A stretch of DNA of 64,000 nucleotides from a virus, in IMG/VR virus record IMGVR_UViG_3300005856_000023, positions 62,001 through 126,000 of that record; one strand, 5' to 3'. Under the pieces are notes generated by a model that saw nothing but the letters and a program-made list of their open reading frames with translations, searched no databases and was not told where the DNA came from. Shown one piece after another: positions 25,155 to 33,392 of this stretch. The stretch's first letter is position 1. Every line of letters starts with the position of its first letter. The position numbers and the translations under genes were made by a program.

Positions 25155-25965
25155 GGCTTGCTCCTAAGGTAAGTCCAAATTTCTCAAGTTTTTGTTCTAG
25201 TTTCTGTTTATCCTGTAATGCTACATCCAAGAGCATTTTAACATCTTCATAACTTACCGGTTGAGAATCAAAATCTATTTCAATAGCATAATCTATTTGA
25301 TCTTTAACTTTGGCTCTTTTGAATGCTTCTATTCTAAATCTACATGAGTTACATACTCCACATGCTAAGTTGTTAACAGGATAATAGCAAGATGTTGAAT
25401 TTTTGAAATCTGCTCCAAGATATGCTCCAATCTTTACCAATTCTGTTTTTGTGAATCTTATTGTTGGACTTATGAAGAAGATTGGTTGCTCATAGGGATA
25501 GTATGTAGTAGCAAGAAACATTTCATTCAAATTCTCAAGAAATCTATCTGTGTTATCTGGGTATGCTCCCATTTCACTAATATTGAATGCAAATGATACT
25601 ATGTTAATGTTTAATTTGCGAGCATATTGTGCTCCTATCAGTGCAAACTGTAAATTCCTGTATGGAACTAAATCTACAGGAGCCTCTCTGCCATCAGATA
25701 CATCTACATCAATATCACTATTTCCATCTGTCAATTTTGAACCAAGTATTCTATCACTAATTTTATGCGTGATTAATTTTAATCCATTTGCAGAAGCAAA
25801 TCTTTTTGTAGATTGTAATTCAGCTTCTAATGCTTTTTGTCCATAATCAATAAACAACAATATAGGTTCAATCTTGTAAATATGTTGTAATATGCTAACA
25901 TTAACAACAGAATCTAATCCTGAACTGAATAGTACAATTGCTTTTTGGTTAGTTACGTTTGTCAT
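25147..25965 (-). CDS. queC: 7-cyano-7-deazaguanine (preQ0) synthase
   Basis: 272 residues. ATP-pyrophosphatase loop SSGLDS (residues 14-19), IDYGQKALEAE, VPYRNLQF, and a zinc site ending CGVCNSCRFR plus an upstream Cys (TSCYYP). FNISEMGAYPDNTDRFLENLN is the substrate-recognition region (usual YPDCRPEF). Converts carboxy-deazaguanine to preQ0 with ammonia and ATP. First gene of a leftward operon with the amidotransferase and PRTase, headed by a start-linked box. Confidence 0.92.
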   Translation of the reverse strand: MTNVTNQKAIVLFSSGLDSVVNVSILQHIYKIEPILLFIDYGQKALEAELQSTKRFASANGLKLITHKISDRILGSKLTDGNSDIDVDVSDGREAPVDLVPYRNLQFALIGAQYARKLNINIVSFAFNISEMGAYPDNTDRFLENLNEMFLATTYYPYEQPIFFISPTIRFTKTELVKIGAYLGADFKNSTSCYYPVNNLACGVCNSCRFRIEAFKRAKVKDQIDYAIEIDFDSQPVSYEDVKMLLDVALQDKQKLEQKLEKFGLTLGASHV

Positions 25966-25979
25966 AATGATAAATTTAG
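25966..25979 (-). promoter_or_regulatory. CTAAATTT start-linked box
   Basis: CTAAATTTATCATT ends at the queC ATG; identical to the box before 53927. Confidence 0.7.
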
Positions 25980-27314
25980 TTTACCTGCTAACTATCTTAA
26001 TCCAGTAAGCAATAACATTACAATAGATGTTTCAGAGTTTTGTACAATAAAATTGCTAACGATACTAGCTATGTCTTTTCTTATGATATCCTCCCTCTTT
26101 GTTTTCTTTACAGTGAACAGAATCTAGACATGCAAACAGTATAAAACTAAATGTAAACTGCAAACGATAAGTTGTCAAAATAAATTCTCCCTCTTTTTTT
26201 GTTTGGTTTTCTAAGACTATGGACTATAAATTTAAGCACGAATGCAATCAAACTATATCATAATTGTAATAATGTAAAATGCAACTAATGATATAGAACT
26301 GCAAAAGGAAACTTGAAGATTTCCTCCCTCTTTTTGTTTTACTGAACAGTCTATAAGTAAGTTTAGGCATAGTGAATAAAACTTTTACTACACTATAGCT
26401 AAACTATATAGTAAGTATATAGACGATATTTACTATGTATGATACACATATAAAATCAGCATACATTCATAAGCAATATTCAAAATACAGAATACAAAAT
26501 ATAGACAATAAGTCAAATAAGTATATAACATACTAACAGATATTATATAACTGATTTAACAATAGTATTTCTTTGTTTTGTAATACAGTATCTATATTCT
26601 GTATTCTGTTTAATTGTTACATTGTTATCTTCTTTTTCTGATAATCTATCTGTTTTACAATAACGTTATAGATAATATGTATACTGTATTGTTATTATTC
26701 CGTTCCGATATAGTAACAATATTTATAGCTTATTTATCCTCTATACGTTATGTGTACAACATATACCAAATATATAATTTAGCATTGCATGACAAACAGT
26801 GAAATAGAAAGACAAAACAATTAACAGATCAGATACAAAACGATACAATAGTTTCTATGCAATCAAATTTTACTTTTTGTTCTTTGCAGTAGAAATTTAG
26901 CTATTGTGATTACAGATTATAAAGAAAACTATTTTCTGTTTTTTGCAAACATATAATACCGTATTCTGTTATGCTATAGATCATAATCTGTTTACAGAGA
27001 AATATTTCTTTTTTTGTCTATTGCAATAGAATTCATTTTATTTCGATACAACTGTATTTGCAATCGGATTTAAAGAATCTTTCTGCTAACAGATATTTAG
27101 AAACAGTGTATCATATACATTTAAAATGTTTTCTGCAAACAAATATATTAGACTTACATCTATTGTTTAGAAGTTTTAATGCAATGCAATTCAAAAACAG
27201 TAGATAAGAAAGCAATAAGATTTAAGAAATGTATTGCATACAAAAAAAGCAAAATATTCACTAAGTCCACTTTTATAGTATGTGTTATCAAATGTATATT
27301 GTAGCTATCATTTT
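25980..27314. other. 1.3-kb AT-rich non-coding divergent region
   Basis: It lies between leftward queC and the rightward gene at 27315. No credible long gene. The left part holds three tandem promoter-like units. The rest is very AT-rich with many short variants of TTTGCA, CTGTTT and TATAGT and small inverted repeats. It is the best place in the window for a replication origin or small RNAs, but no defined origin signature is recognised. Confidence 0.5.
26087..26370 (-). repeat. Three tandem promoter-leader-like units
   Basis: Minus-strand AGAGGGAG(G) appears at about 26090, 26187 and 26324. Each follows, 29-41 nt earlier, a box-like sequence (CTAGATTCTG, TTAAATTTATAG, CTAAACTTACTTAT). After the purine tract two units continue to TTTGCAGTT. 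No ATG follows any of them. Confidence 0.55.
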
Positions 27315-27845
27315 ATGTTTTCATATGAAAGTTTTGATAGCAGCATAAAAAAGATAGATAACATCATAATCTTTTTGGAGTCTAAAGGAAATAAAACAGA
27401 AAGCACAAATTTAAACAATAATGAAAACAGTTTGAAAAACAATGATTTAAGTTTAACGGATTTTAGTTTGAATGAACAAGAAAACAGTTTAAAAAACAAC
27501 GATGATAGTTTAATAGATTTGGATGCAGAGTTAGATATAAATAAAGTTCAATCCAATATAGATGATATAAGTGCTATCAATGTAAATGATATAGATGAAC
27601 AACTATATAAAGAGACATTGCTCTCAAAAATAGATTATATTGTAACTCTGATACAGATATTACATAGGAAACTAATAAATGATCTAGAGAAAAAGTATAT
27701 GTTAAAATTCTTGCAAAAAGAGTTAAGTAAAATTGCAACTGCTATGAACAGCGAAACCAGTATAAACAATGTTGATGAATATCTTGATGCTATCATTCAG
27801 AAATTGGAAGCATTTATTGCAGAGCAAATAACAAAAAAAATCTAA
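27315..27845 (+). CDS. Asn/Ser-rich helical hypothetical protein
   Basis: 176 residues from the ATG at 27315 (a start at 27282 adds 11 residues). Low-complexity Asn/Leu/Ser segment at about residues 30-65 with imperfect repeats (NENSLKNNDLSLTDFSLNEQENSLKNNDDSL), then a helical domain. No family recognised. First gene right of the non-coding region. Confidence 0.6.
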   Translation: MFSYESFDSSIKKIDNIIIFLESKGNKTESTNLNNNENSLKNNDLSLTDFSLNEQENSLKNNDDSLIDLDAELDINKVQSNIDDISAINVNDIDEQLYKETLLSKIDYIVTLIQILHRKLINDLEKKYMLKFLQKELSKIATAMNSETSINNVDEYLDAIIQKLEAFIAEQITKKI

Positions 27846-27854
27846 TAGTACTGG

Positions 27855-28550
27855 TTAGGTTTTATTTTTGTATACGAGTTTAACTCCATCTAGTTTCTTT
27901 ATATCTTCTGCGGTTAAATATTTGTTGTTTTTGGCTTGCTTTCTATCAACACCAAGATACATAGAACCGTTATTGAACTCTATTATTTTGTAGCGGTATA
28001 ATAAAGGTTTTAGTTTACTTAGTTTTGCTACTAATTCTTTGTCTTGCTGTAAAGCTTTAATTTTTTGTTCTGTAGCAATAACATCAAATGATATATTGTT
28101 ATTCTTTTTAGTGTTTGTTTCTGCATCCACTTTTGGTGTTTCTTCATTATTATTATTAGCAGACTCTAGGTTCAATTGTACTTGTTTGTTTTCTGTATTA
28201 CTCAATATGTAAGCAATTATACTTGGTAAAACAAGGTTAGCAAAAGGAACAAATATAGTTATTGATACTGAGAGTAAAGAGACATCTGTCCATAGTTTTG
28301 TAGTTGCAGTCATAACTAAAAACCAAACAAATGCTCCAAATGATAAAGCAATAATCTTTAGAATTAATTTACGATAATAGATAGCTACAAACGAAAAGTA
28401 TGCTGCTAATAATTCTACACCTAACGATAATGGTATTGTCTGTAACGTATGCACAGCAAAATATCTATAGACATAAACCAGATCTACAAATATGAACATG
28501 AGTATTAGTGTGTATATAGTTAAGCCAGAAATCATAAAGAATTTCTGCAT
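27855..28550 (-). CDS. Membrane protein with cytosolic tail
   Basis: 231 residues. About four predicted membrane helices in residues 5-125 (ISGLTIYTLILMFIFVDLVY; LGVELLAAYFSFVAIYY; IIALSFGAFVWFLVM; FANLVLPSIIAYIL). A linker (NNNNEETPKVDAETNTKKNNN) and a charged soluble domain follow. GCTAAACTAA precedes the ATG but not at the usual spacing. Possible envelope or exclusion function, not identifiable. Confidence 0.65.
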   Translation of the reverse strand: MQKFFMISGLTIYTLILMFIFVDLVYVYRYFAVHTLQTIPLSLGVELLAAYFSFVAIYYRKLILKIIALSFGAFVWFLVMTATTKLWTDVSLLSVSITIFVPFANLVLPSIIAYILSNTENKQVQLNLESANNNNEETPKVDAETNTKKNNNISFDVIATEQKIKALQQDKELVAKLSKLKPLLYRYKIIEFNNGSMYLGVDRKQAKNNKYLTAEDIKKLDGVKLVYKNKT

Positions 28551-28576
28551 TTAGTTTAGCTAATAAAAACAAAAAA

Positions 28577-29368
28577 TTATTTGTTAAATAAACTGCATTT
28601 GCTTTGATATTTACAAAACCTACATAGAGGGTTTTTTCTTGGTTCGTATTCTGATCTTAATACTTTATCTGTAAGCTCATTAATAGTCTCTAATACCTCC
28701 GTCTTACTTTTTTGTTCAGTATTATTCACTATCCTTACATCCATATCAGCAAATGATACATAGATAAAATATGATTTCTCTACATCAAATAGAGAGGTAT
28801 AAATACTTAGTTGCCAGTTATAATCATCGTAAATATATAGATTTGATAATGGTTTGCTAGTTGTTTTTAAATCAACAATTGCATTTGATAAAATAAGATC
28901 TGGTGTTAACTTGAGTATGAATTTATCATTTTCAAACAGATAAACACTTTCAACTTCTATTATTTTTTGATTAAAACTTAGTATGGCTTGAAATGCTTTC
29001 TTAGCTAAATATCCATACTCTATAGAGTCTTTAAATAACTTTTTATTCTCTATATTGTTTGTTTCTTCTAATATCTCAGCTATCGTATTATCAATAACTT
29101 CAAGCAGTAATTGATTTGTTCTTCCATTTAAACCAAATAGATATGATCTCAATAAGAATTCAACTGCCCTATGAATAATAATTCCATGTGCTAAAGCTAT
29201 ATTCCTGGGTAAGTCTAGTTTTTGTTCCTTCTGATCCATGATAAATAGTTTGAAATATAATGGACATCTCTTATACGTAAGCAATGAGTTTGTTCTCCAA
29301 AATACCTTGTTATTTTCCAATATGCTAAATCCATTACTTTTTCTATCCAGCAATCTAGAGATATTCAT
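28577..29368 (-). CDS. RecB/Cas4-like PD-(D/E)XK nuclease
   Basis: 263 residues from the ATG at 29368, set by a start-linked box. RRCP-like YKRCPLYFKL, HGIIIHRAVE, EVESVYLFEN, LTPDLIL..AIVDLKTTSKP (motif II/III, D..DLKT) and WQLSIYTSLF (QxxxY) match the AddB/Cas4 nuclease core. Cys in YKRC and LCRFCKYQSKC give the four ligands of an Fe-S cluster. Likely a DNA end-processing exonuclease for replication or recombination, divergent from the clamp loader. Confidence 0.8.
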   Translation of the reverse strand: MNISRLLDRKSNGFSILENNKVFWRTNSLLTYKRCPLYFKLFIMDQKEQKLDLPRNIALAHGIIIHRAVEFLLRSYLFGLNGRTNQLLLEVIDNTIAEILEETNNIENKKLFKDSIEYGYLAKKAFQAILSFNQKIIEVESVYLFENDKFILKLTPDLILSNAIVDLKTTSKPLSNLYIYDDYNWQLSIYTSLFDVEKSYFIYVSFADMDVRIVNNTEQKSKTEVLETINELTDKVLRSEYEPRKNPLCRFCKYQSKCSLFNK

Positions 29369-29382
29369 AATCTCAAATTTAG
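29369..29382 (-). promoter_or_regulatory. CTAAATTT start-linked box
   Basis: CTAAATTTGAGATT ends at the ATG at 29368. The reading frame that starts at 29422 would cross it. Confidence 0.6.
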
Positions 29383-29427
29383 CTGTGATGTCTAAACATT
29401 CATAATCAAACAATTTATACAACTAAA

Positions 29428-29441
29428 CTAAAATTATAGTT
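29428..29441 (+). promoter_or_regulatory. CTAAAATT start-linked box
   Basis: CTAAAATTATAGTT ends at the clamp-loader ATG; 45 bp from the opposing nuclease box. Confidence 0.6.
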
Positions 29442-30380
29442 ATGGGTTTGCTTGTTGAGAAATACAGACCAGATTCACTCGAACATGTTGTACTCCCTTA
29501 TTATGTAAAGGAGAAAATAAAACAAATGATTGATAGCAAGGATATACCAAATTTGCTTTTGTATGGTCCACCAGGAACAGGTAAAACAACCATAGCCAGA
29601 ATAATAATCAAAAACATTCTAACCAATGAGAAGAATGCTCTAATATTGAATGCTTCTGATGACAGAGGCATAGATGTTATACGTAACAAAATTACTCCTT
29701 TTATATCTGTTAAACCTGCAAATGATAATTTTAGGATTGTATTCATGGAAGAAGTAGGTGCACCACAGGGTGGCTTAACAATGGCAGCACAATCAGCATT
29801 ATTGAATATAATTGAAGATAAGCATACTTATGCTAGATTTATAATGACAACAAATTTTCCTGAAAGATTATTGCCATCCTTAAGATCTAGATTTGTTCAA
29901 ATAAAAATAGAAGAAATGCAAAAAAATGATATGCTTGATAGATTGAGATATATATGCGAACAAGAACAAATACAATATGATGATCAACAATTAATGAGAA
30001 TAATAAACACTACATATCCGAATATGAGAAATGCTCTACAACTATTAGAAGGATGTATTGTGCAGAGAGCAAATGTTAAGTTAATTGATGATAATCTGTT
30101 AACAAAAGCAATAGCCGAAATTTATAGTATTAATAGAATTGAACTCAGCAAACAATTCATAGTTGCATTATGGAAAAACAGAAAGAATTTCACGAAAGAA
30201 ACAATCAAAACTTTACCGTTTGTTATTGATAAAATTGAGGATATTCCTATTGAAACTGTTATGCAATTACTAGACAAGAAGGATGAACTTGAATTGATTG
30301 AGATGATGATAGATTTAAGAAAAAAGAATAAAGATGCTAGCTTGATAGATTTGATTGCTCAGATACTTAATAGTGATTAG
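29442..30380 (+). CDS. Sliding-clamp loader ATPase (RFC small / T4 gp44 type)
   Basis: 312 residues. Walker A GPPGTGKTT (42-50), NASDDRGIDVIRNKI (RFC box), Walker B-like IVFMEEVG where the usual DEAD is EE(V), sensor 1 MTTNFPERL, and LRSRFVQIKI (SRC/SRF motif carrying the arginine finger). The C-terminal collar helix region is shorter than in RFC. It would load the replication clamp; the clamp itself was not recognised in the window. Followed by a clean terminator. Confidence 0.88.
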   Translation: MGLLVEKYRPDSLEHVVLPYYVKEKIKQMIDSKDIPNLLLYGPPGTGKTTIARIIIKNILTNEKNALILNASDDRGIDVIRNKITPFISVKPANDNFRIVFMEEVGAPQGGLTMAAQSALLNIIEDKHTYARFIMTTNFPERLLPSLRSRFVQIKIEEMQKNDMLDRLRYICEQEQIQYDDQQLMRIINTTYPNMRNALQLLEGCIVQRANVKLIDDNLLTKAIAEIYSINRIELSKQFIVALWKNRKNFTKETIKTLPFVIDKIEDIPIETVMQLLDKKDELELIEMMIDLRKKNKDASLIDLIAQILNSD

Positions 30381-30439
30381 TTGATGCATTTAAAAATATT
30401 AGACTTTTTGAACCTTAAATCGTCAAGCTATAACTTCAG

Positions 30440-30465
30440 GCATGGCTTTATGCCATGCGGTTTTT
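30440..30465 (+). terminator. Perfect 7-bp hairpin terminator
   Basis: GCATGGC-TTTAT-GCCATGC followed by GG and TTTTT, about 60 bp after the clamp-loader stop. Confidence 0.8.
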
Positions 30466-30479
30466 ACCTCTGTGTTAAC

Positions 30480-30551
30480 TAACTCTTTACAAAAACTTCT
30501 TTACTTAGTTAACTCCCTCTTAACAATTTAGTTTAGAAGGAGGTGGCTGGC
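30480..30551 (+). promoter_or_regulatory. Leader of the KH gene
   Basis: TTAACTAACT and TTAGTTAAC form a spaced inverted repeat, followed by TTTAGTTTAGAAGGAGGTGGCTGGC and the ATG at 30552. Strong ribosome site; possible operator. Confidence 0.4.
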
Positions 30552-31715
30552 ATGGATGCTAAGAACTTGCAAGTTAGAGATGTAATTGATAGCAAGACCG
30601 TATTTGAAACTAAAGATGGCAAAATTGTGGAAACCTCTGCTTTTCCTTTCTGGAGGCTGGCGTTCAATGTAAAACATGAACTTTCAGATAAGACTTGGCG
30701 GTATGCTGCGGGCTGGAGTGAAGAATACCCTCTAAAGTTTGCACAGGTTCATGTGGAAAGGGACTTGGAAAAGGATGAATTTGCAAATGGCAAAGAGTTT
30801 CAGGAGTTTGTGGAAAAACTGACGAACGGGACTTTTTACGATATGAGTTTCACTTGGGCTGGGTCTGAATGGCTAAAAGGCTACTTTAAGATGGACGAAC
30901 CTTTCAAAATGGAAGTGTGGTCTTATTGGATAAAGGGAGTGCTGATAGGCTTGAGGTTCATTCGCTGGGGCAACTCCACTTACGCATCCAACATCAAAAA
31001 ATTCACAATAGAAACTCCAAGCGGTGTTCTCTTTGAAAAGGAAAGACCGATGCTTAAGGCTTCTCCATATCCTCATAAAGACTGGTATATCATCCACGAG
31101 GTCTCTCAGAAAGACCTTGTAAGAAGTGCAAGGCTGAAAATGGCACATGAATACGGCAGTGCAGTGGGCTATCACACCGCAGGCTTGGCCTCAAGGCTTC
31201 TAAGGGACAAGGGCGTGCTTGGAAAGGTTCTACCTCTAAAGCCCATTGACTTTCAACCTTCTGAAAAGGGAGGCTATATTGTCAAAGGCTACGGCAAATA
31301 CATAATCACAGATGCAAACAAGTTTGGCTATTACCTCATCACAGAAGAACTTGAGAGGGTAAAGTTTGCTAAACTTGTAAAAGAAGTGGATGATGTGGAA
31401 GAGGAAATAAGAGCTTGGGAGAAGATAAAGGCAGAAAGAGAGGAAGAACTAAAGGAGAAACTTCTAAAAGGAGAAGCTTATGTGGTGAGTGTTTCTTATG
31501 TGATGAATGAGAAGAAAATCACAAAATTCTACTACTTAGAAAGGGAAAACGGAAAGCTGGTTCTCAGAGTTCCCAAATGGATGGCAGGACATGTGATAGG
31601 AAAAGGAGGGCAAAGGATAAAGAGATTGCAGGAGGTCTTGGGAGAAAAGGTGTACATAGAGACTTATGATGATGGTGTGATGCCCGAAAAAATTGAGTTG
31701 AGTTTTGGGTGGTAG
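30552..31715 (+). CDS. Accessory protein with C-terminal KH domain
   Basis: 387 residues from the ATG at 30552 (a GTG at 30543 lies inside the ribosome site). Residues about 335-385 form a KH RNA-binding unit: LRVPKWMAGHVIGKGGQRIKRLQEVLG with the GKGG loop. The large N-terminal part is Trp/Lys-rich with HEYGSAVGYHTAGLASRLLRDKG, and a coiled segment (EEEIRAWEKIKAEREEELKEKLL) joins the two. Family not recognised. GC-rich accessory codon use, single-gene unit between a terminator and a convergent fibre operon. Possible RNA-binding host-control protein. Confidence 0.7.
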   Translation: MDAKNLQVRDVIDSKTVFETKDGKIVETSAFPFWRLAFNVKHELSDKTWRYAAGWSEEYPLKFAQVHVERDLEKDEFANGKEFQEFVEKLTNGTFYDMSFTWAGSEWLKGYFKMDEPFKMEVWSYWIKGVLIGLRFIRWGNSTYASNIKKFTIETPSGVLFEKERPMLKASPYPHKDWYIIHEVSQKDLVRSARLKMAHEYGSAVGYHTAGLASRLLRDKGVLGKVLPLKPIDFQPSEKGGYIVKGYGKYIITDANKFGYYLITEELERVKFAKLVKEVDDVEEEIRAWEKIKAEREEELKEKLLKGEAYVVSVSYVMNEKKITKFYYLERENGKLVLRVPKWMAGHVIGKGGQRIKRLQEVLGEKVYIETYDDGVMPEKIELSFGW

Positions 31716-31719
31716 CAAG

Positions 31720-32316
31720 TTAAACTCCTTCGGGCCAGGGTTCAGTAAATGTTAATGAATCTGGAGCAGGTAAATCTTTTTTACTGGTAGCATTTTCAAT
31801 CTTTTGTTTCATTTGATGATATTGTTGTTTAACTCTGTGAACAAAGTATTGTCTGAAAGCAACCTTCATTAATTGTGTAAGCCAGTGATTAATGTAAGGA
31901 TCTTGTGTTGAGCCATAAACTGCTAGTATATTGTTCAAAGCAGTAGTGAAATCAGGATAATATGCTAAAACTTGAGCTGCTATATCTGCTCTTAATTGTG
32001 TTGTATTGATCTGTTTATATGCTAGGTAAGTTTCTCCTACTTCCTTATCAGATATATCAGATTTCTGTTTCGAATCAGGATAGTATGTATTTATATAAGC
32101 CGTTGCTCTGTTTTGTAATAATTTGATTAAGTCTGCTTTGACTTCTGCGAGTTTTTCTGCTTCTGTTTTTACTCTGATTTGTCCGTTGTCAAGAATTACA
32201 TCATCAGGAGATGATACTTCAAGTTCTATTGCTTGGACGCCTTCAGGAACCGCTTCAGGCAACAAAGCACAACAAAGTATGTTTAATTGTGGATGTATGT
32301 AAGCCCAGACTTTCAT
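31720..32316 (-). CDS. Probable tail fibre assembly/partner protein
   Basis: 198 residues. Starts MKVWAYIHPQLNILCCALLPEAVPEGV, a beta-rich lead typical of proteins encoded after tail fibres, then a helical KTEAEKLAEVKADLIKLLQNRA region. Its ATG overlaps the fibre stop (TAATG) and its ribosome site AGGAGG lies in the last fibre codons. The call is from position and general layout. Confidence 0.5.
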   Translation of the reverse strand: MKVWAYIHPQLNILCCALLPEAVPEGVQAIELEVSSPDDVILDNGQIRVKTEAEKLAEVKADLIKLLQNRATAYINTYYPDSKQKSDISDKEVGETYLAYKQINTTQLRADIAAQVLAYYPDFTTALNNILAVYGSTQDPYINHWLTQLMKVAFRQYFVHRVKQQYHQMKQKIENATSKKDLPAPDSLTFTEPWPEGV

Positions 32317-33320
32317 TATGCTAACCTCCTGACTAAGATATAACCTGAAGTTGGTTGTGGAAAAGTAATAGTTCCGAGCGAAGTCCAGACTGTTGTACTA
32401 TCTTTCCAATCTGTAGAAAAAACTACAATAGTTGGGGTATCAATACTACTTCCATATACATCGTAAACACCCTTCACATTTTTATATTGAGTGAAATTTG
32501 TGATAAAAAACGTACAATTAGAAAAAAGCCATCCGCATCTGAATGCTGAATAAGTAGAATAATGGTGGCCAAGATCAATAGAATTTCTATATATAGTTGC
32601 ATATACAAAAGCATTTGTATATTGTGTATTATTAGGGTTTAGAAAAATTGGGTCAAAATTTGCACTTTCATCATAAGCATTACTACAAATCAAATGACAT
32701 TCATAATAAGTCCCGCTTTGCGTTGCTATTCTTAACGGCACACTCGTTGCGTTGCTAAAACTTATATAAGCCTCTTCTCCAACCTGCAACTCATAATCAC
32801 TCGTCGCATTAGTTAAATCAACTCTACGAAATGTATAAACATCGCTTTTCACATAAGTTGCGCTCAAATCTAAAATTCCATTCGCATTGAGAGGGACTAT
32901 CACATTCGGTGCTGGAGTAAGACTTGCATGAAATCCATCAACTTTGTCCGCATTTAGCTGTGTAAGTATATAGTTTAAGTCTATAGCTGTATCCATTTCA
33001 TACGAACTAATTCTATAAATAATAACCTTATCCATATCGTATTCAGCATTAATCGGCGATGTTACATACACTTTTGAATTGCTAACCCTATAGGTTGGAG
33101 GATCTGTACTTACATTAAATATTCCAGTTTGTAAGTCATATATGACATACAACGAACTATTCGGTGGAGGTGTTGTTGGTAGATTATAAGAGTCAACTAA
33201 AGTTCGAGCTGTAACATGATTCTTATAATACAGGAGTATTCTATTATTTCGAGAATCGTAAAAGCATTTTGCTTCATAAATTTTTGCTAGAATCGGAATA
33301 TCTTTTTGTAACAAGTCCAT
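32316..33320 (-). CDS. Tail fibre / receptor-binding protein
   Basis: 334 residues. VDGFHASLTPAPNVIVPLNANGILDLS (about residues 128-155) is the common 'VDG.HAS..P.PN.IP..N..G.L' fibre shaft signature. The C-terminal half is beta-rich, with Thr/Ser/Tyr/Asn, and likely the receptor-binding head. The N-terminal 100 residues would attach to the tail. Codons are the AT-rich core type in the head and less so around residues 120-200, hinting at exchange. No reverse-transcriptase or variable-repeat pair is seen nearby. Confidence 0.75.
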   Translation of the reverse strand: MDLLQKDIPILAKIYEAKCFYDSRNNRILLYYKNHVTARTLVDSYNLPTTPPPNSSLYVIYDLQTGIFNVSTDPPTYRVSNSKVYVTSPINAEYDMDKVIIYRISSYEMDTAIDLNYILTQLNADKVDGFHASLTPAPNVIVPLNANGILDLSATYVKSDVYTFRRVDLTNATSDYELQVGEEAYISFSNATSVPLRIATQSGTYYECHLICSNAYDESANFDPIFLNPNNTQYTNAFVYATIYRNSIDLGHHYSTYSAFRCGWLFSNCTFFITNFTQYKNVKGVYDVYGSSIDTPTIVVFSTDWKDSTTVWTSLGTITFPQPTSGYILVRRLA

Positions 33321-33392
33321 AAAACGTTTAATTGCTTATTAAAACATAAAATGAAAATAATTTTTGTTTAGTTTATACAGCATTGTCTAAGT

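Noticed and set aside
25980-27280. tRNA genes in the non-coding region
   Set aside because: No cloverleaf with TTCGA-type arm could be made out; the sequence is too AT-rich and irregular.
31720-33320. Tail fibre region considered as a diversity-generating retroelement target
   Set aside because: No reverse transcriptase, template repeat or variable repeat pair was seen nearby.
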